Of a stretch of DNA of 64,000 nt, positions 53,498-60,904 are shown one piece after another. Below the pieces are notes generated by a model. It saw nothing but the letters and a program-made list of their open reading frames with translations, had not been told where the DNA came from and ran no database searches. Numbering within the stretch: the first letter of the stretch is position 1; each line of letters opens with the position of its first letter. The position numbers and the translations under genes are program-made. Source of the stretch: an uncultured Lachnospiraceae bacterium. Lineage in GTDB: Bacteria > Bacillota > Clostridia > Lachnospirales > Lachnospiraceae. The stretch spans positions 143,923-207,922 of the forward strand of contig CAJTXN010000003.1 in NCBI GenBank assembly GCA_910583605.1. Reading direction: 5' to 3'.

Positions 53498-53926
53498 ATG
53501 AAGAGTTACATGGCTAGTCCGGCAACAATCGAAAGAAAATGGTATGTAGTGGATGCTACAGGTTATACATTAGGACGTTTATCATCAGAAATTGCAAAAG
53601 TTTTAAGAGGAAAGAACAAACCGACATATACTCCGCACATTGATACCGGAGATTATGTAATCGTTGTAAATGCAGAAAAGATTAAGGTTACAGGTAAGAA
53701 GTTAGATCAGAAGATTTATTACAATCACTCAGAATATGTGGGTGGAATGAAAGAGACCACATTAAGAGAGATGATGGACAAGAAACCGGAAAGAGTAATT
53801 GAATTAGCAGTTAAAGGTATGCTTCCAAAGGGACCTTTAGGAAGACAGATGTACACAAAACTTCATGTATACGCTGGCCCGGATCATGAGCAGGCTGCTC
53901 AGAAGCCAGAAGTATTAACATTTTAA
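53498..53926 (+). CDS. rplM: 50S ribosomal protein L13 (uL13)
   Basis: A 142-residue protein. ERKWYVVDATGYTLGRLSSEIA and KVTGKKLDQKIYYNHSEYVGG, then MLPKGPLGRQMYTKLHVYAGPDHEH-type sequence are standard. L13 is needed early in large-subunit assembly. CAGGAGG precedes the ATG. Cotranscribed with rpsI, 26 bases later. Confidence 0.97.
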   Translation: MKSYMASPATIERKWYVVDATGYTLGRLSSEIAKVLRGKNKPTYTPHIDTGDYVIVVNAEKIKVTGKKLDQKIYYNHSEYVGGMKETTLREMMDKKPERVIELAVKGMLPKGPLGRQMYTKLHVYAGPDHEQAAQKPEVLTF

Positions 53927-53952
53927 TAGGAACCTGAAAGGAGGAAATTACA

Positions 53953-54348
53953 GTGGCTAAGACAGATAAGTTATATGGAACAGGTAGAAGAAAAAAGAGT
54001 ATTGCTAGAGTATATTTAGTACCGGGAAAAGGTAATATTACAATAAACAAGAGAACAATTGATGATTATTTTGGTCTTGAAACTTTAAAGGTTATCGTTA
54101 GACAGCCTTTGGTTCTGACTGAGACAACTGACAAGTTTGATGTTATCGTGAACGTACACGGCGGCGGATACACAGGTCAGGCAGGTGCTATCAGACATGG
54201 TATTTCAAGAGCTTTATTACAGGCTGACGGAGAGTATCGTCCGGCACTGAAGAAGGCCGGATTCTTAACCAGAGATCCGAGAATGAAGGAAAGAAAGAAG
54301 TACGGTCTTAAGGCAGCGAGAAGAGCGCCTCAGTTCTCGAAGAGATAA
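53953..54348 (+). CDS. rpsI: 30S ribosomal protein S9 (uS9)
   Basis: A 131-residue protein with a GTG start after AAAGGAGG. YGTGRRKKSIARVYLVPGKG and RAPQFSKR at the end are typical; the C-terminal Lys-Arg reaches the P-site tRNA. The 3' end of rpsI is a known insertion site of integrative elements in Firmicutes, and a tyrosine integrase gene follows here in the opposite orientation. Confidence 0.97.
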   Translation: MAKTDKLYGTGRRKKSIARVYLVPGKGNITINKRTIDDYFGLETLKVIVRQPLVLTETTDKFDVIVNVHGGGYTGQAGAIRHGISRALLQADGEYRPALKKAGFLTRDPRMKERKKYGLKAARRAPQFSKR

Positions 54349-54469
54349 TCTTACGGAAACAAAAAAAATCGAGAAAAACCCGATTTTACAAGGGTTACAG
54401 AGGTTGTGGAAAGTTGTCAGATGTGCTGGATTTCAAACGGTATGCAACACGAATATCAATGATATGTAT

Positions 54470-54511
54470 AGGACATTTTCAGAGAAATCTGGGAATGTCC
54501 TTTCTCTTTTT
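54470..54511 (+). terminator. Terminator after rpsI
   Basis: AGGACATTTTCAGA pairs with TCTGGGAATGTCCT around a GAAA loop (54470-54501), and TTTCTCTTTTT follows. It stops plus-strand transcription coming from rpsI before the convergent integrase remnant. The remaining gap (54349-54653) should contain the attachment site at the rpsI end, but only one side of the element is in the window. Confidence 0.75.
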
Positions 54512-54653
54512 GCGCGTTCCTACAAGCGGTGCATTGGCAGTTGAATATTGGATGGGAGTGCTTGCACTCACAGACATATATTCGGCGGCAAATAGAGCGT
54601 GCCAGCGCGACGTGAGCAAGATTGCAACGCAATCTGCGAATGACCGCTTGGAA

Positions 54654-55505
54654 CTAAATTCTATTAATCGCATCTACAAGTTCCTTTATATCAAAATGGG
54701 TGTATACCTTTTCGGTTAATGTCATAGCACCAGAGTGCCCCACAATCTTTTTGATTATTGTCTGATTCACACCGGCTTCCGCTAGCATTGAGATACAGGT
54801 GTGTCTACAGCAATGTGGTGTGCGGTCAATCTTAAGTTGATCCATCAGTGGATGGAAGTAGCTGTCATAATAATTTCGGTATTGGAAGTGTTTGCCATCC
54901 GGTGTATGGATAAGATACTTGCATTTCAAATTATCTTCAAACCAAGCTTTGTAGTAAGGTAAAACCTTATCTGCAATAGGAACCTTTCGGATTCCATTCT
55001 CAGTTTTACTGCTAATTACATCAAAGTAGTGCTCGTCTAGATGGACATTTTCCTTTTTCAAATCCAAGAACTCTGAAATTCTTACTCCGTTATACAGTAG
55101 CATCAGTATGATTTGATAATACTTATCGTCTTTTTGCTCCCATATCCGTTCAATTTCTTCCTTCTCAAATTTGTTTCGGTCATACTTATTCGGATTGCGA
55201 TCCTTGTACTGAACAACATTTACAAAGGTGGAATAATCCTTATTGCAAATATCATTCTTAATAGCAAAATCATAAAGCTGATTGAACAGTACCTTGATTT
55301 TCCTTAAGGTAGGATAATTCTTACCGCAGGTATCAATGACTGTCTGCAAGTCCACAAGCTTCAAATCCTTGAACACCTTATGATATAGACTGCCACATGT
55401 CTTATAAGCGGCTGTGTAGCCTTTTACATTGGATTCTGATACAGTAGGGTACTTGCGTTTAGACCATTCGCCCTGATAAAAAAGTTTGGGAAGAGACAGG
55501 TTACT
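54654..55505 (-). pseudogene. Tyrosine integrase lacking its N-terminus
   Basis: The minus-strand frame from 55505 to 54654 encodes about 283 residues of a tyrosine recombinase. The part before the first possible start (GEWSKRKYPTVSESNVKGYTAA, then YKTCGSLYHKVFKDLKLVD) belongs to the core-binding domain. The catalytic residues are intact: Arg in LLYNGVRISEFLDL, HCCRHT, GHSG and YTHF. A stop at 55506-55508 closes the frame, there is no ATG, and the arm-binding domain (about 100 residues) is missing. A GTG at 55376 would give only 240 residues. It therefore seems truncated, so the element can probably no longer integrate or excise by itself. Confidence 0.75.
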
Positions 55506-55590
55506 TCAGAAGTATTCCTGAAACAGTATAGAAAGATTAGAGAAAGGATGTGATTACGATGGATTACTTAAATAAGGGTAGCGAATAATA

Positions 55591-55672
55591 TACACCGACC
55601 GGAGCTTGGCTCTTTGTCGGTGTAACCCTCGGAGAGCCCCCGCACTTTCGGCTTGACGAAAGTGCTAGGGGG
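55591..55672 (+). other. Putative oriT of MobV type, upstream of relaxase 2
   Basis: A hairpin with 9-bp arms TACACCGAC (55591-55599) and GTCGGTGTA (55616-55624) is followed at once by the core ACCCTCGGAGAGC (55625-55637). A long stem follows: CCCCC plus GCACTTTCG (55637-55650) with CGAAAGTGC (55657-55665) and GGGGG (55668-55672). The core is identical to that at 3580-3592. The relaxase gene starts 70 bases downstream. Confidence 0.68.
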
Positions 55673-55741
55673 TTATCATCTGTGGCAAAGCAAAGATGAT
55701 AAGCAGCACTTCGTAGGGAAAGACAGATAAGGAGAAAGTGT

Positions 55742-56938
55742 ATGGAAGGAATATCATTTACAGCTCATGTGAACAATAAGAAAAGTGCAATAACATCTAA
55801 GTCGAAGCTTGCCGGAGTGGCAAAGCACAACTTAAGGAAATACAAATCAGAAGAATATAGCGTTGATAATATTTTTCTGATATATGGAACTGACAATCTT
55901 GTTCAGGATGTAAAAGTAGTTTATCATCAGGAATTTGATGAAGCTTTAAAGGTCTACAATGAAAATCAAACTAGAGCGGATCGTAAGATTGAAGACTATT
56001 TTGAACACGTAGCCAATAAGGAACAGGATATGGCGGTGGAGATTATCATCCAAGTGGGAGATAGAGCGTATTGGCAGGAACATTGCGAGAATAAAGTTTT
56101 TATGAGACGAATCTATAGGATGCTTTTAGAGGAGCTACAATATCAACTTCCACAGTTTGTGGTAGCCAATGCAGTAGTCCATATGGATGAGGACAGTCCT
56201 CATATGCATGTGGTAGGAGTTCCTGTAGGTACAGGATACAAGAAGGGAATGTCCAAGCAGGTGTCCAAAAGAAAGGTATTTACCAAGGAAGTGCTTTCGA
56301 TAGTTCTTCAGGATAAATTAAGGGCTTTTGCAAATGAGAAAGCGAAAATAATTCTTGGAGAACAGATAAGAGAAAAATCTAAAGGTCGCAATCATGATTT
56401 ATCGGTTATGGAGTATAAGGTGTTAAAAGAGGAAATTCGTTACGACGAGTTGAAAGAGCAGGCTGATGAAAAGCAACAGGAGAAAGAGCAGTTGGAGCGT
56501 GAAAAGGAACAGCTTGTTCAGCAATATGACACTTTATCCATGCGGGTGGCAGTTAAGCAGATGGATTATGAAGAGGCGGACGAAAGAGTAAAAGAGGCAA
56601 ATGAGCGAGCTGACAAAATTGAGGTTTATATCAAAATGCAAAGTGATACTCTGGTGGATTTAGAGGAGAAGGCAACGAAGATGGAGAGAAAAGCTGAGAT
56701 TGCGGAGATGGTTTATGATATGGCTCGAGGTTCCGGTGGTAATGAAGCCTTGAGGGACAAGCTTATAGATGTTGTGTATGAGAATGAGCAACTAAAGGCT
56801 GAAAACTTTAAACTTCGGGAAACACTGAATAAAGCATATGATTTCATGAAACAGTTTGTGGTGGATGGAAGGAATCTGTTGGAAAGGTTTCTGGAGAGTA
56901 TTGGACAGGTGTTGAGAAGGTTTTACGACGTTAAATGA
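55742..56938 (+). CDS. MobV-family relaxase (Mob/Pre), relaxase 2
   Basis: A 398-residue relaxase. The histidine triad HMDEDSPHMH near residue 148 is followed by GVPVGTGYKKGMSKQVSKRKVF. The N-terminal GVAKHNLR segment holds the first conserved His. Residues 235-320 form a coiled coil (ELKEQADEKQQEKEQLEREK). AAGGAG precedes the ATG. It differs clearly from relaxase 1 in the N-terminal part and belongs to another element, but the oriT cores match. Transfer genes are not visible, so mobilisation needs a helper. Confidence 0.9.
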   Translation: MEGISFTAHVNNKKSAITSKSKLAGVAKHNLRKYKSEEYSVDNIFLIYGTDNLVQDVKVVYHQEFDEALKVYNENQTRADRKIEDYFEHVANKEQDMAVEIIIQVGDRAYWQEHCENKVFMRRIYRMLLEELQYQLPQFVVANAVVHMDEDSPHMHVVGVPVGTGYKKGMSKQVSKRKVFTKEVLSIVLQDKLRAFANEKAKIILGEQIREKSKGRNHDLSVMEYKVLKEEIRYDELKEQADEKQQEKEQLEREKEQLVQQYDTLSMRVAVKQMDYEEADERVKEANERADKIEVYIKMQSDTLVDLEEKATKMERKAEIAEMVYDMARGSGGNEALRDKLIDVVYENEQLKAENFKLRETLNKAYDFMKQFVVDGRNLLERFLESIGQVLRRFYDVK

Positions 56939-56985
56939 AGCGGTTTATGTGTATAAATTAGCACATAAGCCGCTTTTCATTTTGT
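56938..56985 (+). terminator. Terminator after relaxase 2
   Basis: AAGCGGTTTATGTG (56938-56951) pairs with CACATAAGCCGCTT (56962-56975), allowing one mismatch, and TTCATTTTG follows. It separates the mobility gene from the cargo. Confidence 0.85.
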
Positions 56986-57081
56986 TGTTTGACAGGAAGT
57001 CATAAAACACAAATGCAAAAGTGACAAATAGTCACAGAAAATGATTGTTAGAGATATATCATATACAATGAAGTGATAAAA

Positions 57082-58029
57082 ATGGAATTAAGACAATTAA
57101 TAAATAGGCTGAAGGTATTGGCAGATCATTTTTTTAGTAATGGGATAGACGACATATATACTAATAGTAAGATATATGAAGTTCTTATTGCAGAGCAATT
57201 TGGGCATCAGATTATTAATGGACATGCAAATACACCTGATGCAAGAGACGGAAATGGTAAATTTTACGAGTATAAACATTATAAGGTTTCCAGTTCTAAT
57301 CATACATGGACTTTTAATGATTTTACTGATAGGACGATTGAAAAATTGTATTATGTAAAAGAAGTTTATTTTACGGTAATTAATGATGAGTATACAATTC
57401 CGCATATTGAAAAAATATATGTTGTTCCAGGAGAAGAAGTTGCAAGATATATGGAAGAAAAGACGCAACATATTTTAAATTTAAGAAGAATGATTAATAT
57501 TAGCCCAATGCAGATTGTGAGTAATATGTCCTATGATATAATTGAAATGGAAACAACTACTTGTTCAAGCAAATTAAAAGAGATTTTTTTTACAGCATCA
57601 AAGATTGAAGAAATAACAGGTGTTGATGGGATTTTGACAAGTAATAAATTGTGGGAATTATTGGTGGCATATGAGCTTAATCATAATGTGAATTCGGAGC
57701 AAAGAAAACATGATGCATATGACGAATGGGGGCGCACATACGAATATAAAGTTAGTAGTGATCCTAGATGGACATTTCAAGATATTACACAAAATGTATT
57801 GGATGGATATTTGGATGATGAAAAAATTGTTTTGGCAGTAGTTAATAAAAAAAGATTTTCAGTAGAAAGAGTCTACTTCTGCAATCCTAGTGCGATTGTT
57901 TCTATATTGCAATGTAAATTGCAAGACCGGATGAATGGTAAAAAAACTATCAGGAGAATAAGTTCGTATATAGGAATGGTGGATGTGAGACGTATGCTTG
58001 ATGGAGGAGATGCAGAATGGGTTCTTTAG
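57082..58029 (+). CDS. Protein with two tandem PD-ExK-like nuclease units
   Basis: A 315-residue soluble protein made of two related halves. In the first, NSKIYEVLIAEQFGHQI leads to DARDGNGKFYEYK (Asp 53, Glu 63, Lys 65). In the second, SNKLWELLVAYELNHNV leads to DAYDEWGRTYEYK (Asp 211, Glu 221, Lys 223). Both are followed by a WTF-x-D-x-T segment and a beta-rich region. The D-x9-E-x-K pattern in both copies suggests a PD-(D/E)XK nuclease duplicated within one chain, as a single-chain dimer. The ATG at 57082 is preferred to the GTG at 57073. The 3' end overlaps the next gene by 13 bases. Restriction activity is inferred. Confidence 0.65.
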   Translation: MELRQLINRLKVLADHFFSNGIDDIYTNSKIYEVLIAEQFGHQIINGHANTPDARDGNGKFYEYKHYKVSSSNHTWTFNDFTDRTIEKLYYVKEVYFTVINDEYTIPHIEKIYVVPGEEVARYMEEKTQHILNLRRMINISPMQIVSNMSYDIIEMETTTCSSKLKEIFFTASKIEEITGVDGILTSNKLWELLVAYELNHNVNSEQRKHDAYDEWGRTYEYKVSSDPRWTFQDITQNVLDGYLDDEKIVLAVVNKKRFSVERVYFCNPSAIVSILQCKLQDRMNGKKTIRRISSYIGMVDVRRMLDGGDAEWVL

Positions 58030-58508
58030 ATATACTTGTAGAAAACATTAACCGGTTAGCTGCCTATCATCATTTAGATACATATGCGGATATAGCACAG
58101 TTTTTAAATGTTACAGAAGATTCAATAAAGCGTTGGCAAAGTAAAACTCGGTGTCCCTCTTTAAAGAAGATTGATCAAATGGGGGATAGAATTGGATGTC
58201 GATCATATGCGTTGATACAAAAAGATGGGGAAATTTTTGCGGAAATTGATTTTTTGCGAAATAATTCACGAGAAATATTATTACATAACTTGCAAGAATA
58301 TTTTATGCAAGCAGGTAGGTTTTCATGGAATGATAAAGCTGCCTTGTTTTATAGTTTTGTCAGCGAAGATGTTTTGAAATCATATTTTAGAGAAGAAAAT
58401 TATAAAACTCCACCATTAAGTAAATTAGATGAAATGGCGGAAGCATTGGGAAAACCTACATATGAGTTAATTAAGGAGGGTGAGTCAGATGAGAAAACAG
58501 ATACCTGA
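58017..58508 (+). CDS. Double helix-turn-helix DNA-binding protein
   Basis: A 163-residue protein with two similar units. Unit 1 (about 20-70) reads TYADIAQFLNVTEDSIKRWQ, then CPSLKKIDQMGDRIGCRSYALI. Unit 2 (about 100-155) reads ALFYSFVSEDVLKSYF, then PPLSKLDEMAEALGKPTYELI. Both look like XRE-type helix-turn-helix domains in tandem. It overlaps the genes on each side (13 and 20 bases), so it is coupled to the nuclease and the methyltransferase-fold genes. It may control the locus, as C proteins do in restriction systems, or act as a target-recognition part. Confidence 0.6.
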   Translation: MGSLDILVENINRLAAYHHLDTYADIAQFLNVTEDSIKRWQSKTRCPSLKKIDQMGDRIGCRSYALIQKDGEIFAEIDFLRNNSREILLHNLQEYFMQAGRFSWNDKAALFYSFVSEDVLKSYFREENYKTPPLSKLDEMAEALGKPTYELIKEGESDEKTDT

Positions 58509-60873
58509 GAGTGTAAAAATTAGATTAAATAGAATCAAGACAGCAATAGAAGATGTTCCTAATACTGTCCCAAATGAAATGCGAACAACTTTTAATTTTA
58601 AAGGACGTAAATCGCCGGATATAGCTGAAAAGGTTATAGAAGCAGTGTGCGATAGTGATGATATTATATATGATCCTTTTATGGGTTCAGGTTCGTTTGT
58701 GTATGCAGCAATGGGAAAGGTGAAGAAGATTTATGCAACCGAACTAGATAATTACACTTTTAATGCAGTTGCTGTGTTGATGAATAGAGTGGATATGCTC
58801 AAATTGGAAGAGCTCTTTAATGTCGTGAAAAGTAATGTGTATGAGGAAATAATGGCATTATACGAAACATCTTGTTGCGGTTGCAAGAACTATATAAACA
58901 AAGTTTTATTTGATCCAGAGGAAGGTAAAGATGGGTACTTTAATCCGTCTAGTAATAGAGAAATTATAGATGGGAAAAATATAAAACTTGTAGAAAAATG
59001 TCCTATTTGTGGTGAAAAGGCGAAAAAATTTGATGATGAGGATTATAAAAAACTAATTAGTTTGGATAAGGTAAATGTAGATAGGTTTCCGAGAAATCAA
59101 TACATTGTAAACAGTAGAATTAATATTACTTCATCAACTGGGGCAGATAAATATGATAGAATTTTTACACAAAGAAATAAAGTTGCATTGTTGATGTTAC
59201 AGAATGCAATAAATGAGCTTGAACCATCTGAAGAAAGGGATGTGTTAGAACAAGTTTTAGTTGCGTCTATTTCCCTTGCAAGGATTGCAATGTATGGTTC
59301 GAGTACAGATATTTTATATCATGTGGTAGGGCATGGTGCACAAGATATGAATGTTTGGTTGCTTTTTGAAGATAAATTCAAAAGTTTCTGCAAGTTTAAG
59401 GCGTCATATAAGACAAAACAAATTGGAACGACGGATTCAGAGGTTATAATTACAAATAAGGACTATGCGTCTTATATAGATGAAAATCCTGATTTGAAAG
59501 TAGATGTTATATATACAGATTTTCCATATACGGATCAAGTTCCATACTTGGAGAGAAATCAGCTGTATCGTGTATGGTTGGAAAAGTTCTATGATTCTAA
59601 ATATGCTTTAACAGAAGATATGTTAGAGAAAGAAATTGTTCAAACAAATGCGGAAAGCCGAATTACAAAAAGAGATATAGAGAATTATTATAAAGATATT
59701 GATAATATGTTTGCACATTTTTCTCAAGTTTTAAATGATGATGGGCTTGTTTTTTTCACTATGAAGCTAGGGAAAGCAAAGTATTTTAAAACATATATTG
59801 AAATTGTAAATTTAGCACGGAAAAATGGGTTTGAATATGCATATCAAGTTGGTGTTGAGAAAAAAGATCCAACAATGCGAAAACAATCAGCGTTTACGAA
59901 TACATTTATGAATGAGATGATAGTTGTTTTCTATGAGTTACCGGAGCATGATAGATATTGGTATATCGGAAACGAAAATTATGAGTTTTTGCTTGTGAAA
60001 AAAGTGTATTCGTATTTAATACGAACCAAGGAGTATGTAACTCTGACAAGTGCCGTCACATTGGTTTGTAACGATTTAAAGTCGAAGTATTCATATATAG
60101 CAAGTGAGCAAGATATATTAAGAATAAAAACTTTGTTAGAGCAATACTTTAAAGTAGATGCTGGTTGCATACAAATAGATAGTAATCAATTGTATTTGGA
60201 TATTGAGGATACAACAGACTTATATACCAAATTGTATGATTTGATGCCTATTTTTATAAGGCAACTCTTAAATAGCAAAGGTAAGTTTGTGTTGGAAGAT
60301 GTTTATTTTGAATTAGTGAATTCATTATGTGATGGTAACCCCAAAACTATTGCACAAATATTAGAGGATGAAAGTCACCAGAAAGATATAGAAAACTTGA
60401 TAGCTAATTATTGCCAAAAAGACGGGCAATATTATGTTGAGAGAAAAGATATTAGTAAACCTAACGAAGATGCTATTGATATTTCGATATTAAGTGGTAC
60501 GGATTTTGAAATATTAGTACAGAGTTTGTTAAAAGAAGAAGGTTATGAAAATGTTATAAAAATGGGTGGTGCTGGTGATTTGAGTGTTGATATAATTGCA
60601 TCTAAACGACAGCAGGATAGATTGTTACATTATATTTTCCAATGCAAGCGTTGGGCATCAAATGTAGGTTCAGATCCTATACAACGTTTATATGCAGAAA
60701 GAATGAGAAGAGGATTGGATTATGCAGTATGTATAACAACTTCTGGTTATACAAAGGATGGGAAAAAAGTCGCAACGGATTTAGAAGTTGAAATTGTTGA
60801 TGGAAATCAATTGATGCAACGACTTAACAGATATTTCCCAGGCGAGTATTATAATGGAATTCAAGAGGTATAA
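58489..60873 (+). CDS. Methyltransferase-fold/Mrr nuclease fusion
   Basis: A 794-residue fusion. The N-terminal part is an amino-methyltransferase fold with DPFMGSGSF (SAM-binding motif I) at residue 62, cysteine pairs CCGC and CPIC (about 128-175), and the motif IV position VIYTDFPYTDQVPYLER at 344, where DPPY is expected. The middle part (480-660) is helical. The C-terminus is an Mrr-type nuclease: FEILVQSLLKEEGYE, GGAGDLSVDIIA (Asp 697/701) and FQCKRW (Gln 718, Lys 720). It may cut DNA that it recognises with an altered methyltransferase module. The ATG at 58489 has AAGGAGG upstream. A hairpin terminator follows. Confidence 0.8.
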   Translation: MRKQIPESVKIRLNRIKTAIEDVPNTVPNEMRTTFNFKGRKSPDIAEKVIEAVCDSDDIIYDPFMGSGSFVYAAMGKVKKIYATELDNYTFNAVAVLMNRVDMLKLEELFNVVKSNVYEEIMALYETSCCGCKNYINKVLFDPEEGKDGYFNPSSNREIIDGKNIKLVEKCPICGEKAKKFDDEDYKKLISLDKVNVDRFPRNQYIVNSRINITSSTGADKYDRIFTQRNKVALLMLQNAINELEPSEERDVLEQVLVASISLARIAMYGSSTDILYHVVGHGAQDMNVWLLFEDKFKSFCKFKASYKTKQIGTTDSEVIITNKDYASYIDENPDLKVDVIYTDFPYTDQVPYLERNQLYRVWLEKFYDSKYALTEDMLEKEIVQTNAESRITKRDIENYYKDIDNMFAHFSQVLNDDGLVFFTMKLGKAKYFKTYIEIVNLARKNGFEYAYQVGVEKKDPTMRKQSAFTNTFMNEMIVVFYELPEHDRYWYIGNENYEFLLVKKVYSYLIRTKEYVTLTSAVTLVCNDLKSKYSYIASEQDILRIKTLLEQYFKVDAGCIQIDSNQLYLDIEDTTDLYTKLYDLMPIFIRQLLNSKGKFVLEDVYFELVNSLCDGNPKTIAQILEDESHQKDIENLIANYCQKDGQYYVERKDISKPNEDAIDISILSGTDFEILVQSLLKEEGYENVIKMGGAGDLSVDIIASKRQQDRLLHYIFQCKRWASNVGSDPIQRLYAERMRRGLDYAVCITTSGYTKDGKKVATDLEVEIVDGNQLMQRLNRYFPGEYYNGIQEV

Positions 60874-60875
60874 AC

Positions 60876-60903
60876 AAAAATGCGAGGATTTCCTCGCATT
60901 TTT
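60876..60903. terminator. Bidirectional terminator
   Basis: AAAAATGCGAGGA pairs perfectly with TCCTCGCATTTTT (60876-60903) around a two-base loop. It ends both convergent genes. Confidence 0.92.
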
Positions 60904-60904
60904 G

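Noticed and set aside
54414..54719. 101-residue plus-strand reading frame after rpsI
   Set aside because: It overlaps the 3' end of the integrase remnant and a terminator, has no ribosome binding site, and looks like a non-coding translation.
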